Origin: Oscillospiraceae bacterium
GTDB lineage: Bacteria; Bacillota; Clostridia; Oscillospirales; Oscillospiraceae
DNA length: 45,501 nt
Direction: 5' to 3'
NCBI GenBank assembly: GCA_017456645.1
Contig: JAFTIZ010000033.1
Location: 1-45,501 of the forward strand
Positions 20,364-27,672 of this stretch are shown piece after piece (positions within the stretch are counted from its first letter, which is position 1; each line of letters starts with the position of its first letter). The notes under the pieces were generated by a model. That model saw only the letters and a list, made by a program, of their open reading frames with translations, was not told where the DNA came from and searched no databases. The position numbers and the translations under genes are program-made.

Positions 20364-20382
20364 TTTGAAAGGAAGTAATTTC

Positions 20383-21714
20383 TTGGACACTTTGATCTCC
20401 AATGTCACCATTGTGACCATGAATGAAAAAATGGAGGTGCTGTTCGGCGCGTATCTTGGCGTTCAGGACGGCAAGATCTCCTATATCGGCAAAACCGCTC
20501 CTCAGGAGCAGCCCGCCACCATTGTCGACGGCACCGGCATGGTCGCCATTCCTGGCCTCATCAACTGTCACACGCACCTGGCCACCACGGCTCTGCGCAG
20601 CTACTGCGATGACCTGACCGGCCGGGAGGCTCTGGATGCCCAGCTGCAAAAAGAGGACAAAATGGACTCCCGCTGCGCCAAAGCCGCGGCCAAACTGGCC
20701 ATTGCGGAAGCCCTTCGCTTCGGCATCACCTCCGTGTCTGACCTCTACTACTACCCTGCCGCCACCGCCGAGGCCATCAGCGAAACCGGCATCAAGGGCA
20801 ATCTGGCGCTGTCCGCCTACCGCTTCATCGACCAGAACGAGGACTTCGACTTCGACACCGATGAGCAGTGCCAGGAGCTGTGCCGGGTGGTAGACGCATG
20901 GCACGGTCACGACGGCGGCCGCATCCGCATCGATGCGGGCATCTACGCCGAATACACCAGCAACCACAAGCTGTGGGAGGGTCTGCTGGGCTACGCAAGC
21001 GAAAAAGGCCTCGGTCTGCAGCTGCATCTGGCACAGACCGATGAGGAAGTCAATTCCTGTCTGGATCGCACGGGTCTTTCTCCCGCGGAACTGCTGGATT
21101 GCCACCGGCTGTTCAGCCTGCCCACCACCGCCGCCGGCTGCGGCTACCTTTCCGACGAGGATCGGCAGCTGCTGGGTAAGCGGAAGATTTCCGCCGTGGC
21201 GCTGCCCATGGCCGCCCCCAAGGCCGGCCAGAAGAGCGCGGACATTCTGAATTGCGTCAAATCCGGCATGAATGTGGCGCTGGGCACCGACGGTGCCATC
21301 GAGGCCGGTAATCTGGATCTGTTTGAAGCCATGCGCTTTGCCGCTCTCAATGCCCGTGCCGTCTCCGGCGACGCCGCCGCTCTGCCCGCCCCCGCGGCTC
21401 TGATGATGGCCACGGTCTGCGGCGCACGGGCGCAGGGTCGTGCTGAGGAGTGCGGTATGCTGAAGGTGGGCATGGACGCGGACATTGCCCTTGTGGATTT
21501 CTCCGCCCCCCACCTGATGCCCTGCCACAACGTGCTCAGCGGTCTGGTGTTCAGCGCCAAGGGCGGCGACGTGGCCATGACCATGGTGCGGGGCAAGATC
21601 CTGTACCAGAACGGCATTTGGCCCACCATCGACCTGAAGGAAGTGGTGACTGAGCTCACCGAATACGCCATCCCCCGGCTGTTCGCTGACCAAAAAGGAG
21701 AACCCAATGTCTGA
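20383..21714 (+). CDS. Amidohydrolase family protein, MtaD/SAH-deaminase-like with altered active site
   Basis: The 443-residue protein matches the 5'-methylthioadenosine/S-adenosylhomocysteine deaminase branch of the amidohydrolase superfamily over its whole length, including the C-terminal 'GMDADIALVDF..PHLMP' and 'WPTID' stretches. Metal ligands are present: His63 and His65 ('HTH'), His215 and Asp303 ('LGTDG'). The residue three after His215, normally the catalytic Glu of a HLxET motif, is Gln218. The catalytic His of the AAHCVHL segment reads Gly252 (AAGCGYL). The usual substrate-loop HNP/SNLKL is replaced by ALPMAAPKAG. It may therefore use another substrate or be inactive. I choose TTG 20383 because GAAAGGAAG lies just before it, inside the longer open frame from 20365. 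It overlaps the next gene by eight bases. Confidence 0.85.
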   Translation: MDTLISNVTIVTMNEKMEVLFGAYLGVQDGKISYIGKTAPQEQPATIVDGTGMVAIPGLINCHTHLATTALRSYCDDLTGREALDAQLQKEDKMDSRCAKAAAKLAIAEALRFGITSVSDLYYYPAATAEAISETGIKGNLALSAYRFIDQNEDFDFDTDEQCQELCRVVDAWHGHDGGRIRIDAGIYAEYTSNHKLWEGLLGYASEKGLGLQLHLAQTDEEVNSCLDRTGLSPAELLDCHRLFSLPTTAAGCGYLSDEDRQLLGKRKISAVALPMAAPKAGQKSADILNCVKSGMNVALGTDGAIEAGNLDLFEAMRFAALNARAVSGDAAALPAPAALMMATVCGARAQGRAEECGMLKVGMDADIALVDFSAPHLMPCHNVLSGLVFSAKGGDVAMTMVRGKILYQNGIWPTIDLKEVVTELTEYAIPRLFADQKGEPNV

Positions 21715-23296
21715 TTCTAAAAAGCAAACCTTTCTCCATGGCACAGCGCTGCTTGCCATGTCTACTGCCATCGTCAAGATCATCGGCGCTTTCTACTCCA
21801 TTCCCCTCAAGGCCATCATCGGCGATGTGGCCTTCGGCTACTACTCCACCGCCTACGAGATCTACACCCTGCTGCTGATGATCTCCACCGCCGGCCTGCC
21901 CGTAGCCATGAGCCGCATGATCTCCCAAGCCAGCAGCTTGGAAAACTACAAGCAGGTGCGCAAGATCTATGCCACCGCCCGAACTATTTTCCTAACTTTA
22001 GGTCTGCTGGGCACCGCCCTGATGATGCTGCTTTGCCGGCAGCTGGCCGAGTTCCAGCGGCAGCCCAACGCATGGGTGACCATTCTGGCGCTGGGTCCTG
22101 CCTGCCTGCTGATCTGCATGATGAGTACCTACCGCGGCTTCTTCCAGGGTCAGAGCAATATGAAGCCCACCTCCGTTTCTCAGGTTCTGGAGGCCGCCGT
22201 CAAGCTGATCTGCGGTCTTTCTCTGGCCGTTGCCCTGCTGTGGTACACCTCCAATCACGCCTATGCCGCCGGCGGCGCCATCTTCGGCGTGACCATGAGC
22301 TGCCTGATCTCCACGTTCTACCTGAGCCATTGCTTCCGCAAAAGCTATCGGGAGCTGCCCGTGGGCAACGACACCGCCGAAAGCTCCGGCTCCGTGGCGA
22401 AAAGCCTGCTGGCCATCGCCATTCCCATCACCATCGGCTCCGTAGGTCTGCACATCCTGACCGTTCTGGAGACCCGGGTGTACATGAGCCAGCTGCTTGG
22501 CTTTATGGCGCAGCAGACCGCGGATCTGCACAAGGGTATCTATAACTTCGTCCAGAAGATCTTCAATATGCCCTGCGCGTTCATCACCCCCATCACCATC
22601 AGTATCATCCCCGCCATTACCGCCCAGATCACCACCGGTGACAATAAGGGCGCCAAAATCACAGAGGAATCCGCCGCCCGTGTCACCGCCCTGATCTCCA
22701 TGCCCTGCGCGGTGGGTCTTGCGGTGCTGGCTGAGCCGGTCACTGCCCTGCTGGGTGGCTACGCCGGCGAAAATCTGGCGCTGGCAGCAAACCTCATGCG
22801 GGTTTTGGGCATTTGCATTATTTTCAATGCAACCGTTCTGCTGACCAATGCCATCATGCAGGCTCACGGCCACGTAAACCTGCCGGTGATCAATATGCTC
22901 ATCGGCGGCTTCCTGAAGCTGGGCGCCATCGCCATTCTCACCGGCAATCAGCACATCGGCATTCTGGGCACCCCCATCGGCAGCCTTTTGTGCTATCTGA
23001 GCATCACGGTGCTCAACGTGATCACCGTCCGGCGGGTGCTGCCGGATCCCCCCGCCATTGTGAAAAATATGCTGCGAGGCTTGCTGGCCGCTGTCATCAT
23101 GGGTGTCGTAACCTACGGCGCATGGTTCGGTCTGACGTATCTGGGCATTACCAGCCGCATCATCCTCTGCGCCGCTCCCATCGCCGTGGGCGTTGTGGTC
23201 TATCTGCTGTCCGCCATCAAGCTCAAGGCCATCACCCGTGAGGATTGCCTGCTGCTGCCCAAGGGAGAGAAGATCGCAAACCTGCTGCATCTGTAA
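21707..23296 (+). CDS. Lipid II flippase-like MATE/MOP family protein, SpoVB/MurJ/YabM type
   Basis: The 529-residue membrane protein has about 14 hydrophobic spans and the MOP-superfamily opening 'GTALLAMSTAIVKIIGAFYSIPLKAIIGD', 'GLPVAMSRMISQA' and 'YRGFFQGQSNMKPTSVSQVLEA', typical of SpoVB and its paralogues. Such proteins flip lipid-linked peptidoglycan precursors, for vegetative wall or spore cortex. Location before hup and rqcP recalls the yabM-yabN-yabO region of Bacillus. The MazG-type yabN that normally sits there is missing. Its ATG lies inside the preceding gene, with AAAGGAG six bases upstream, so the two are coupled. Confidence 0.88.
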   Translation: MSDSKKQTFLHGTALLAMSTAIVKIIGAFYSIPLKAIIGDVAFGYYSTAYEIYTLLLMISTAGLPVAMSRMISQASSLENYKQVRKIYATARTIFLTLGLLGTALMMLLCRQLAEFQRQPNAWVTILALGPACLLICMMSTYRGFFQGQSNMKPTSVSQVLEAAVKLICGLSLAVALLWYTSNHAYAAGGAIFGVTMSCLISTFYLSHCFRKSYRELPVGNDTAESSGSVAKSLLAIAIPITIGSVGLHILTVLETRVYMSQLLGFMAQQTADLHKGIYNFVQKIFNMPCAFITPITISIIPAITAQITTGDNKGAKITEESAARVTALISMPCAVGLAVLAEPVTALLGGYAGENLALAANLMRVLGICIIFNATVLLTNAIMQAHGHVNLPVINMLIGGFLKLGAIAILTGNQHIGILGTPIGSLLCYLSITVLNVITVRRVLPDPPAIVKNMLRGLLAAVIMGVVTYGAWFGLTYLGITSRIILCAAPIAVGVVVYLLSAIKLKAITREDCLLLPKGEKIANLLHL

Positions 23297-23308
23297 ACGC
23301 GTTAATAC

Positions 23309-23324
23309 TGCAGCAAATGCTGCA
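23309..23324 (+). other. Small hairpin just ahead of the hup ribosome binding site
   Basis: TGCAGCA (23309-23315) and TGCTGCA (23318-23324) can pair and are followed by A-rich sequence and the SD AAAGGAG. No U-tract follows, so it is not a terminator. It could set hup translation or mark an mRNA processing point. Confidence 0.35.
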
Positions 23325-23347
23325 AAAAAATAAAGGAGAGTCACAAT

Positions 23348-23623
23348 ATGAACAAAAAAGAACTCATCGCCGCTGCCGCCGCTCAGGCTGGCATGACCCA
23401 GAAGGACGCTGAGCGCGTCATCAACGCCGCTCTGGACTCCATCACCGCCGCTCTGGCTAAGGGCGAGCGCGTGCAGGTTTCCGGCTTCGGCATCTTCGAG
23501 GTCAAGACCCGTGAAGCCCGCGTTGGCCGCAACCCCAAGACCAAGGAAGCCATCAACATCCCCGCCACGAAGGTTCCTGCTTTCAAGGCCAGCAAGACCC
23601 TGAAGGACGCTGTCTCCAAGTAA
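23348..23623 (+). CDS. hup: HU family DNA-binding protein
   Basis: This 91-residue histone-like protein bends and compacts DNA as a dimer. The family signature is complete: MNKKELI start, 'GFGIFEVKTREARVGRNPKT' with the beta-arm and intercalating Pro of 'RNPKT', and 'PAFKASKTLKDAV' at the end. AAAGGAG lies nine bases upstream of the ATG. Codon use is strongly biased, as for an abundant protein. It is followed after one base by rqcP. Confidence 0.97.
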   Translation: MNKKELIAAAAAQAGMTQKDAERVINAALDSITAALAKGERVQVSGFGIFEVKTREARVGRNPKTKEAINIPATKVPAFKASKTLKDAVSK

Positions 23624-23624
23624 A

Positions 23625-23864
23625 ATGCGGCTGGATAAGTATCTGAAGGTCTCCCGGCTGATCAAACGCCGCACCGTAGCCAACGAAGCCTGCGATAACG
23701 GACGTATCAGCGTCAACGGCCGTGTGGTCAAGGCCAGCTACGATGTCAAGGTCGGCGATCGGATCGAGATCGCTCTGGGCACCCGAACGGTGGCCGTGGA
23801 GGTGCTTCAGGTGGCGGAGGCCGTCCGCAAGGACGATGCCGCTGCCATGTACAAAGAGGTATAA
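23625..23864 (+). CDS. rqcP: S4-domain ribosome-associated quality-control factor RqcP (YabO)
   Basis: The 79-residue S4 RNA-binding protein has the canonical 'MRLDKYLKVSRLIKRRTVANEACDNGRISVNG' motif, then 'VKVGDRIEI'. In Bacillus, YabO/RqcP binds the obstructed 50S subunit with RqcH and helps C-terminal alanine tailing of stalled peptides. Position beside hup and a SpoVB/YabM-type gene matches the yabM-N-O cluster. The related E. coli Hsp15 is longer. It has almost no SD of its own and starts one base after hup, so translation is coupled. It ends the 10-kb operon. Confidence 0.9.
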   Translation: MRLDKYLKVSRLIKRRTVANEACDNGRISVNGRVVKASYDVKVGDRIEIALGTRTVAVEVLQVAEAVRKDDAAAMYKEV

Positions 23865-23906
23865 AAAACGCGCTGCTGCGAGCATTCGCAGCAGCGCACC
23901 TTTTTT
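23862..23906 (+). terminator. Terminator of the recJ-rqcP operon, bidirectional
   Basis: A 12-bp perfect stem (GCGCTGCTGCGA at 23870-23881, complement at 23886-23897) with a GCAT loop is followed by TTTTTT on the plus strand. On the minus strand it is followed by TTTTTTA, so it can also end the convergent ECF gene. Confidence 0.93.
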
Positions 23907-23923
23907 CTTGGGATCATGATTGC

Positions 23924-24433
23924 TTAGTGCGGCATATTGCCATACAGCTTCTCCGTAAGGTTCCGGATGGGCACGAACAGCAGCAGGGCAATGACGAAAT
24001 TGCCGGCACAATGGGCCAGATCAAAAGGAATGCCGGACACCCATTTGCTCACCGCGTAGCCAACGCCGCCAATAAATACATCCACCGGGGCGCACAGCGC
24101 ACCGAACAGAAGCCCGAACACGCCGCTTAGCAGCGCCCATGCCAGAGGATGCTTCATCCCGCGCAGCAAGCAGGCCGCCACAGCCAGTATGGGCCAGACG
24201 TACAGATAATTGATGTTCCACGTCCCCAGACCGTAAAACAGAATCTCCGCCGCCACATAAACCGCCACGGGAAACAGCGCCTTCCAGCCGAACACCGCGC
24301 CGAATACCATCACCATCAGCGACACCGGCTCGATGTTGGGCAAGCCCGCCATGACCCACTTGGCACCGAAGGTCAGTGCCGCCAGCATTCCGAACAGAGT
24401 AATGTCCCGAACGGTCAGCTTAGCCCCAGCCAA
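23924..24433 (-). CDS. ECF-type transporter S component, predicted cobalamin-related
   Basis: This is an integral membrane protein of about 169 residues with five or six spans. It looks like the substrate-specific (S) subunit of an energy-coupling-factor vitamin importer. It has the 'LTVRDITLFGMLAALTFGAKWVMAGLPNIEP' opening and the 'GIPFDLAHCAGNF' motif near the end, both shared with clostridial S components that sit next to DUF4430 proteins. It would need a shared EcfA-EcfA'-EcfT module, which is not in the window. It lies downstream of a cobalamin riboswitch and overlaps the DUF4430 gene by 14 bases, so uptake of B12 or a precursor is the best inference. The start is uncertain: TTG 24433 is a guess, ATG 24388 is possible, and neither has a good SD. 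Confidence 0.72.
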   Translation of the reverse strand: MAGAKLTVRDITLFGMLAALTFGAKWVMAGLPNIEPVSLMVMVFGAVFGWKALFPVAVYVAAEILFYGLGTWNINYLYVWPILAVAACLLRGMKHPLAWALLSGVFGLLFGALCAPVDVFIGGVGYAVSKWVSGIPFDLAHCAGNFVIALLLFVPIRNLTEKLYGNMPH

Positions 24434-24806
24434 TGGTATACACCCACTCGTAGATCGTACCATCTGTGATCGAAATTGTGTTGGCACCCTCCATAGAGCT
24501 TTCTCCGTCAACATACAGGCACCACCAGCTTTCGTCCACGCTGTAATCCGTGGTTTCGCCATCGATGGTGTAGTACATTCCGTTGTCGTCCTCGCCCAGC
24601 AGATTCCGTTCATTCATGGCCTCAGCCAGGGTTTCAGCCTCCGTTGTGATCACATAATTGTTGGTGGTGCCATCCTTGTGGACAACCTTGACGGTGATGA
24701 TCTTCTCCCCCTCCGTCGGGGTCTGCCGGGTGGCGAACCATACGCCAGCCATAATGCCGATCACCGCCACAACAGCAACCACAGCGATCCAGATTTTCTT
24801 GTTCAT
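24420..24806 (-). CDS. Membrane-anchored DUF4430 (transcobalamin C-terminal-like) protein
   Basis: This 128-residue protein has an uncleaved N-terminal membrane anchor (residues 5-24), a short linker and one DUF4430 domain outside the cell. Seen in the domain: 'ITVKVVHKDGTTNNYVITTEAETLAEAM', 'GMYYTIDG', 'SWWCLYVDGE' and the terminal 'DGTIYEWVYTIGW'. DUF4430 resembles the cobalamin-capping domain of transcobalamin/intrinsic factor. Being the first gene after a B12 riboswitch and coupled to an S component, it is probably a surface binder that hands a corrinoid to the transporter; this is inference. The true start is ATG 24806 with AGGAGG ten bases upstream. The frame running further upstream is riboswitch sequence. 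Confidence 0.85.
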   Translation of the reverse strand: MNKKIWIAVVAVVAVIGIMAGVWFATRQTPTEGEKIITVKVVHKDGTTNNYVITTEAETLAEAMNERNLLGEDDNGMYYTIDGETTDYSVDESWWCLYVDGESSMEGANTISITDGTIYEWVYTIGWG

Positions 24807-24822
24807 GTTTGATTTTCCTCCT

Positions 24823-24863
24823 AAAAACAAAATTGCTGCGGCACCGATCATCGGTGCCGCAGC
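24823..24863 (-). terminator. Intrinsic terminator serving as riboswitch expression platform
   Basis: A 14-bp perfect stem (GCTGCGGCACCGAT arms at 24835-24848 and 24850-24863) is followed by AATTTTGTTTTT on the minus strand, immediately ahead of the DUF4430 gene SD. With the upstream cobalamin aptamer this implies transcription termination when the ligand is bound. Confidence 0.85.
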
Positions 24864-24914
24864 CGTCTTTCTGCGACAAATCACGCCCCGTAAACACGCA
24901 GGGCGCAGGAGAAA

Positions 24915-25123
24915 AGCATTCCGTAGGTCTTCTGACTTGTGCATAGGGATCTGGGGTCCTGCGACATCCTCTGCCTTCCCGGATCTCTCCAGTGACCGGC
25001 TTTCGCCAAAAGAGGACGCCTCTGCACTTACAGCGGCGGTACCGTTCGGGATTTACACCCGATTATCTTGTTCAGCAGAGGCGGTTCAGCGCCGCATCTG
25101 CCACGGAGCGCTATTCAGTTGTC
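24915..25123 (-). ncRNA. Cobalamin (AdoCbl-type) riboswitch
   Basis: On the minus strand the conserved core is readable in order: the 'CGGGTGTAAATCCC' and 'ACGGTACCGCCGCTGTAA' region (near 25065-25030), GCGAAAGCCGGTCACTGG (near 25015-24990), and the B12 box AGTCAGAAGACCTACGG (24939-24922). It lies between a strong promoter and the terminator hairpin ahead of the DUF4430 and ECF S-component genes. Total length, about 210 nt, fits the class. It should repress both genes when adenosylcobalamin is plentiful. Confidence 0.95.
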
Positions 25124-25129
25124 ACGTGT

Positions 25130-25158
25130 ATTCTAGCACAACGCCGGAATAATGTCAA
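25130..25158 (-). promoter_or_regulatory. Sigma-A promoter of the cobalamin riboswitch transcript
   Basis: The minus strand reads TTGACA (25158-25153), a 17-nt spacer and TAGAAT (25135-25130). The -35 overlaps the stop codon of the J-domain gene. Transcription would begin near 25123, at the aptamer. Confidence 0.85.
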
Positions 25159-25760
25159 CAGCAGGGCGTGCCGCAGCAGCACAGATTCAGCAGCCAGCAC
25201 CAAAGCAAATTGGCGCAGGGGTTGCCCCGCATCTGAAAGCCGCCGTAGTTGCCGGCCTGCCGGCGGTAGGTCACGCCGCCCTGCTCGATGGCCTGCAAAG
25301 TTTGCAGATATTCCATATTATCCGGCTCCATGCTCACCGCACGGCGGATATGCTCCAGAGCCGTGACCTGATTGCCCAGACCGTCATTGGCCAGAGCGCT
25401 AAGGTAGTACCACCGGGCGTTCCGCTCCGTGGCATTTTCCAGCGCATTCAGCGCCTCCCGATACCGCCCGAACCGAATGTACTGGTACGCCGCCTGCTGA
25501 TAGGAGTCCCCACCGGCGGATCGTCCGTAACCGGCGTAGGAATCGTAGCCGTAGCCTCTGCGACCGGTGCCGGCGGCCTTGTCCGGATCCTTGATCTGCT
25601 CATAGGCCGCGTTGATCCGCTGCATCTGACGGGCAGCCTCCTCATCGCCGGGATTGCGATCCGGATGATATTTTTTTGCCAGACGCCGATATGCCTGCTT
25701 GATCTCCTCGTCGGATGCGTCGGGGCTTACCCCCAGAACCTGATACGGATCATCGATCAT
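25155..25760 (-). CDS. J-domain protein with TPR-like region and cysteine-rich tail
   Basis: The 201-residue protein begins with a J domain (residues 3-60, '[36 protein letters not shown]' region with the HPD tripeptide), which stimulates DnaK ATPase. Then comes a Gly/Tyr-rich linker, a helical repeat region of about two TPR-like units (90-155), and a hydrophobic Trp/Leu-rich tail ending LCCCGTPCC. It lacks the zinc finger and substrate domains of DnaJ, so it is a specialised co-chaperone. Its ATG overlaps the stop of the DUF5685 gene (ATGA), with AGGAGG upstream, which argues that the two products act together. The tail may insert in the membrane or bind metal; this is inference. Confidence 0.88.
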   Translation of the reverse strand: MIDDPYQVLGVSPDASDEEIKQAYRRLAKKYHPDRNPGDEEAARQMQRINAAYEQIKDPDKAAGTGRRGYGYDSYAGYGRSAGGDSYQQAAYQYIRFGRYREALNALENATERNARWYYLSALANDGLGNQVTALEHIRRAVSMEPDNMEYLQTLQAIEQGGVTYRRQAGNYGGFQMRGNPCANLLWCWLLNLCCCGTPCC

Positions 25761-26569
25761 CCTTCGTCCTCCTGACGTTTCTTCTTACCGAAATTCGTCC
25801 ACACACCGCTGTATAAGATGTTATCCAGCAGGGCTTTGTCCTGCACCAGCGGTAATTTTTCGTAGTTTTCCGTGCAGCGCCCCATAGCCAACACCAGATA
25901 TTCATCCCATCGGGAGCGATCCTCCTCCCGAAGGGGATTGTAGCGCCCCTTTCGCTTGTCCCGATCGAAATCCGCTACCGCGTCGGCCAGATAAATGAAC
26001 CGACCCAGAGAAAAACCCATCTGCTGCAAATAGGGTTCCCACAAATCCTGCCGGTACACCATTAGCTGCGCCATCAGCTGTCCGAAGCAATTGGCCGGCT
26101 CGTCTGGATTATCGCAGCCGGCATTTTCCAGCTCAGCCAGACGAGCGATTCCACCCTCCATAGCGTCGCACTGCCGGGGATACTGCTCTGTCAGCCGGCT
26201 CATTTGCTTTTTCAGATGGTTAGCCATGAGATGGGCAGCTTGGCTGCCGTCATCGCGCCAATCGTCCAGACATTGGTAGTACGCCAGCGCCACATTCATA
26301 TCCGCGGCATAGCGGATATACTCGTTATCCACCCAAGGCCGGGGTTTGATGGGATGCAAGGCGCAGGCGCGGCCACCGGAAATCTCCTCCGGCTCATACA
26401 AACTCATGAGCAGCAACGCAAGAAACGCCATATCGTAGCGCAGGGTCAGACGGGCGGTGTTGGTATGCTGGCTGCGGATGCAGCGGCAGATGCCGCAGTA
26501 AACCGCACTGTACCGCCGTTTTTGCTCCTTGGACAGCTCCGCGCTGTTGGCTGTAACGAAACCGAACAT
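25757..26569 (-). CDS. DUF5685 family protein with phytoene-synthase-like Asp motifs
   Basis: The 270-residue protein belongs to the uncharacterised DUF5685 family. Seen: a Cys cluster YCGICRC (24-30) with a later C69-x2-H72, a helical core containing DDWRDD (102-107), and the segment Asp196-Pro212 reading [17 protein letters not shown]. The pair of Asp-rich motifs, with the second running into a KGRYNP turn, resembles the DDxxD and LRDxxEDxxRGRxYLP motifs of squalene/phytoene synthases, and the length and all-helical character fit. A prenyl-diphosphate-type enzyme fold is inference. It is translationally coupled to a J-domain protein. AAAGGAGG precedes the ATG. Family assignment is good, function unknown. 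Confidence 0.8.
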   Translation of the reverse strand: MFGFVTANSAELSKEQKRRYSAVYCGICRCIRSQHTNTARLTLRYDMAFLALLLMSLYEPEEISGGRACALHPIKPRPWVDNEYIRYAADMNVALAYYQCLDDWRDDGSQAAHLMANHLKKQMSRLTEQYPRQCDAMEGGIARLAELENAGCDNPDEPANCFGQLMAQLMVYRQDLWEPYLQQMGFSLGRFIYLADAVADFDRDKRKGRYNPLREEDRSRWDEYLVLAMGRCTENYEKLPLVQDKALLDNILYSGVWTNFGKKKRQEDEG

Positions 26570-26650
26570 CTCACCGCCTCCTTTTTGCCATCATAGGGCA
26601 TATTTGTGAACTTTTTGTAAACCATTCGATACATAGCGGTAAATTATTGC

Positions 26651-27475
26651 TTAGCGCTCCATCAGGTACCGGTTCAGGGCGCCGCCGTAAAAGAAAATAC
26701 ACACGCAGAAATACAGCCACAGCATGGCCAGCGCCGCCGCGTAAACCGACCCGAAAACGTTGGCATAGCTGGGAAAACGCTCCACATAGGCGGAAAAAAG
26801 ATTTGAAAATGTCAGCCAACCCACGGATGTCAGCAGCGCCCCGGGCAGACACCGGCGAATCGGATTGCGCCGGTTTGGCAGAGCCGCGTACATGGCGGCA
26901 AATAGCATGGTCTGCGAGAACAGCAGCAGAAAAAACCGCAGGTCGATCACGTCCAGCACGAACAGCCAGAAGGGATTGGTGGTCATGCGCAGATAATCCA
27001 GCACCAACGAGCCGAACACCAGCAGCGTCAGCGTCAGCACCAGCACCACGAGAAACAGAAACGTATACAATGCGCTGAGCCCCCGTGTGACGAAATAACT
27101 GCGATCCTCCTTCATGCCATACACGGCATTGAGTCCCAGCAGCAGCCCCCGCATCCCCTGACCGGCAGACCACAGCGCCGTCAGGATGGACACGGACAAC
27201 ACCGGCGCAGAGGCGTTTTCATAAGCGCCCTGAATGATATGCTCCGCCAGGGGCTCCAACGCATCCGGCAGCACGCCTGCTGCAAGCGCCATGACCTCCT
27301 CCGAGCCCAGAGAGGTGTAACCCAGCAGGCAAAACAGCACCACCAGAATAGGAAACACAGACAGCACCAGAAAAAAGCCGGTGTACGCCCCATGAAGAGA
27401 AATATTCATAGGCTTAAACCACGCTAGAGTCCGCCGCAGCCACACCACCGGCTTCCATGTCAAAATACCCTTCAT
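26651..27475 (-). CDS. YihY/BrkB family inner-membrane protein
   Basis: This 274-residue polytopic membrane protein has about six spans. Family marks are 'SLHGAYTGFFLVLSVFPILVVLFCLLGY' near the start, the central 'ALWSAGQGMRGLLLGLNAVYG' and the terminal 'GSVYAAALAMLWLYFCVCIFFYGGALN'. The family was once thought to be RNase BN, which is wrong, and its role is unknown; transport or envelope roles are suggested. GGGGGAT lies just before the ATG. A palindromic repeat lies upstream. 80 bases separate it from the DUF5685 gene, and I see no terminator there. Confidence 0.9.
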   Translation of the reverse strand: MKGILTWKPVVWLRRTLAWFKPMNISLHGAYTGFFLVLSVFPILVVLFCLLGYTSLGSEEVMALAAGVLPDALEPLAEHIIQGAYENASAPVLSVSILTALWSAGQGMRGLLLGLNAVYGMKEDRSYFVTRGLSALYTFLFLVVLVLTLTLLVFGSLVLDYLRMTTNPFWLFVLDVIDLRFFLLLFSQTMLFAAMYAALPNRRNPIRRCLPGALLTSVGWLTFSNLFSAYVERFPSYANVFGSVYAAALAMLWLYFCVCIFFYGGALNRYLMER

Positions 27476-27496
27476 CCATATCCCCCTTGGAATGAT

Positions 27497-27606
27497 AAAT
27501 GATTATCTATATGATTATTGTAGGGCGGGGGCTTGCTCCCACCGAGCGCCCATAGGGCGCAAAGGCTTCCCCTGGGGGAAGGCTTTATCGCGCTAAACAA
27601 TCATTT
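27497..27606. repeat. MITE-like palindromic repeat, copy 1 (110 bp)
   Basis: Terminal inverted repeats AAATGATTAT (27497-27506) and CAATCATTT (27598-27606) enclose a GC-rich core with TGTAGGGCGGGGG, the hairpin GCGCCC-ATA-GGGCGC and a CTTCCCC/GGGGGAAG stem. The same ends occur at 32192-32390, and the right end in reverse at 45356. No open reading frame or transposase is inside, so movement would depend on a transposase in trans. Confidence 0.75.
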
Positions 27607-27631
27607 GCCTGTCTTATTACAACAACAAGCA

Positions 27632-27659
27632 AAGGCCCGCTGCGTTGGCAGCGGGCCTT
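27632..27659 (-). terminator. Terminator of the gpmI-gls24-fakA operon
   Basis: A 12-bp perfect stem (AAGGCCCGCTGC at 27632-27643, complement at 27648-27659) with a GTTG loop lies 13 nt past the fakA stop. The U-tract is weak (TTTGCTTGTT on the minus strand). Confidence 0.75.
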
Positions 27660-27672
27660 ACACATCATTATA

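Noticed and set aside
21998..23731. 577-codon minus-strand frame opposite the SpoVB-like gene
   Set aside because: Antisense shadow; product rich in His/Gln/Gly without domains.
24807..24944. N-terminal extension of the DUF4430 protein
   Set aside because: The open frame runs into the riboswitch and its terminator. The real ATG at 24806 has an AGGAGG site.
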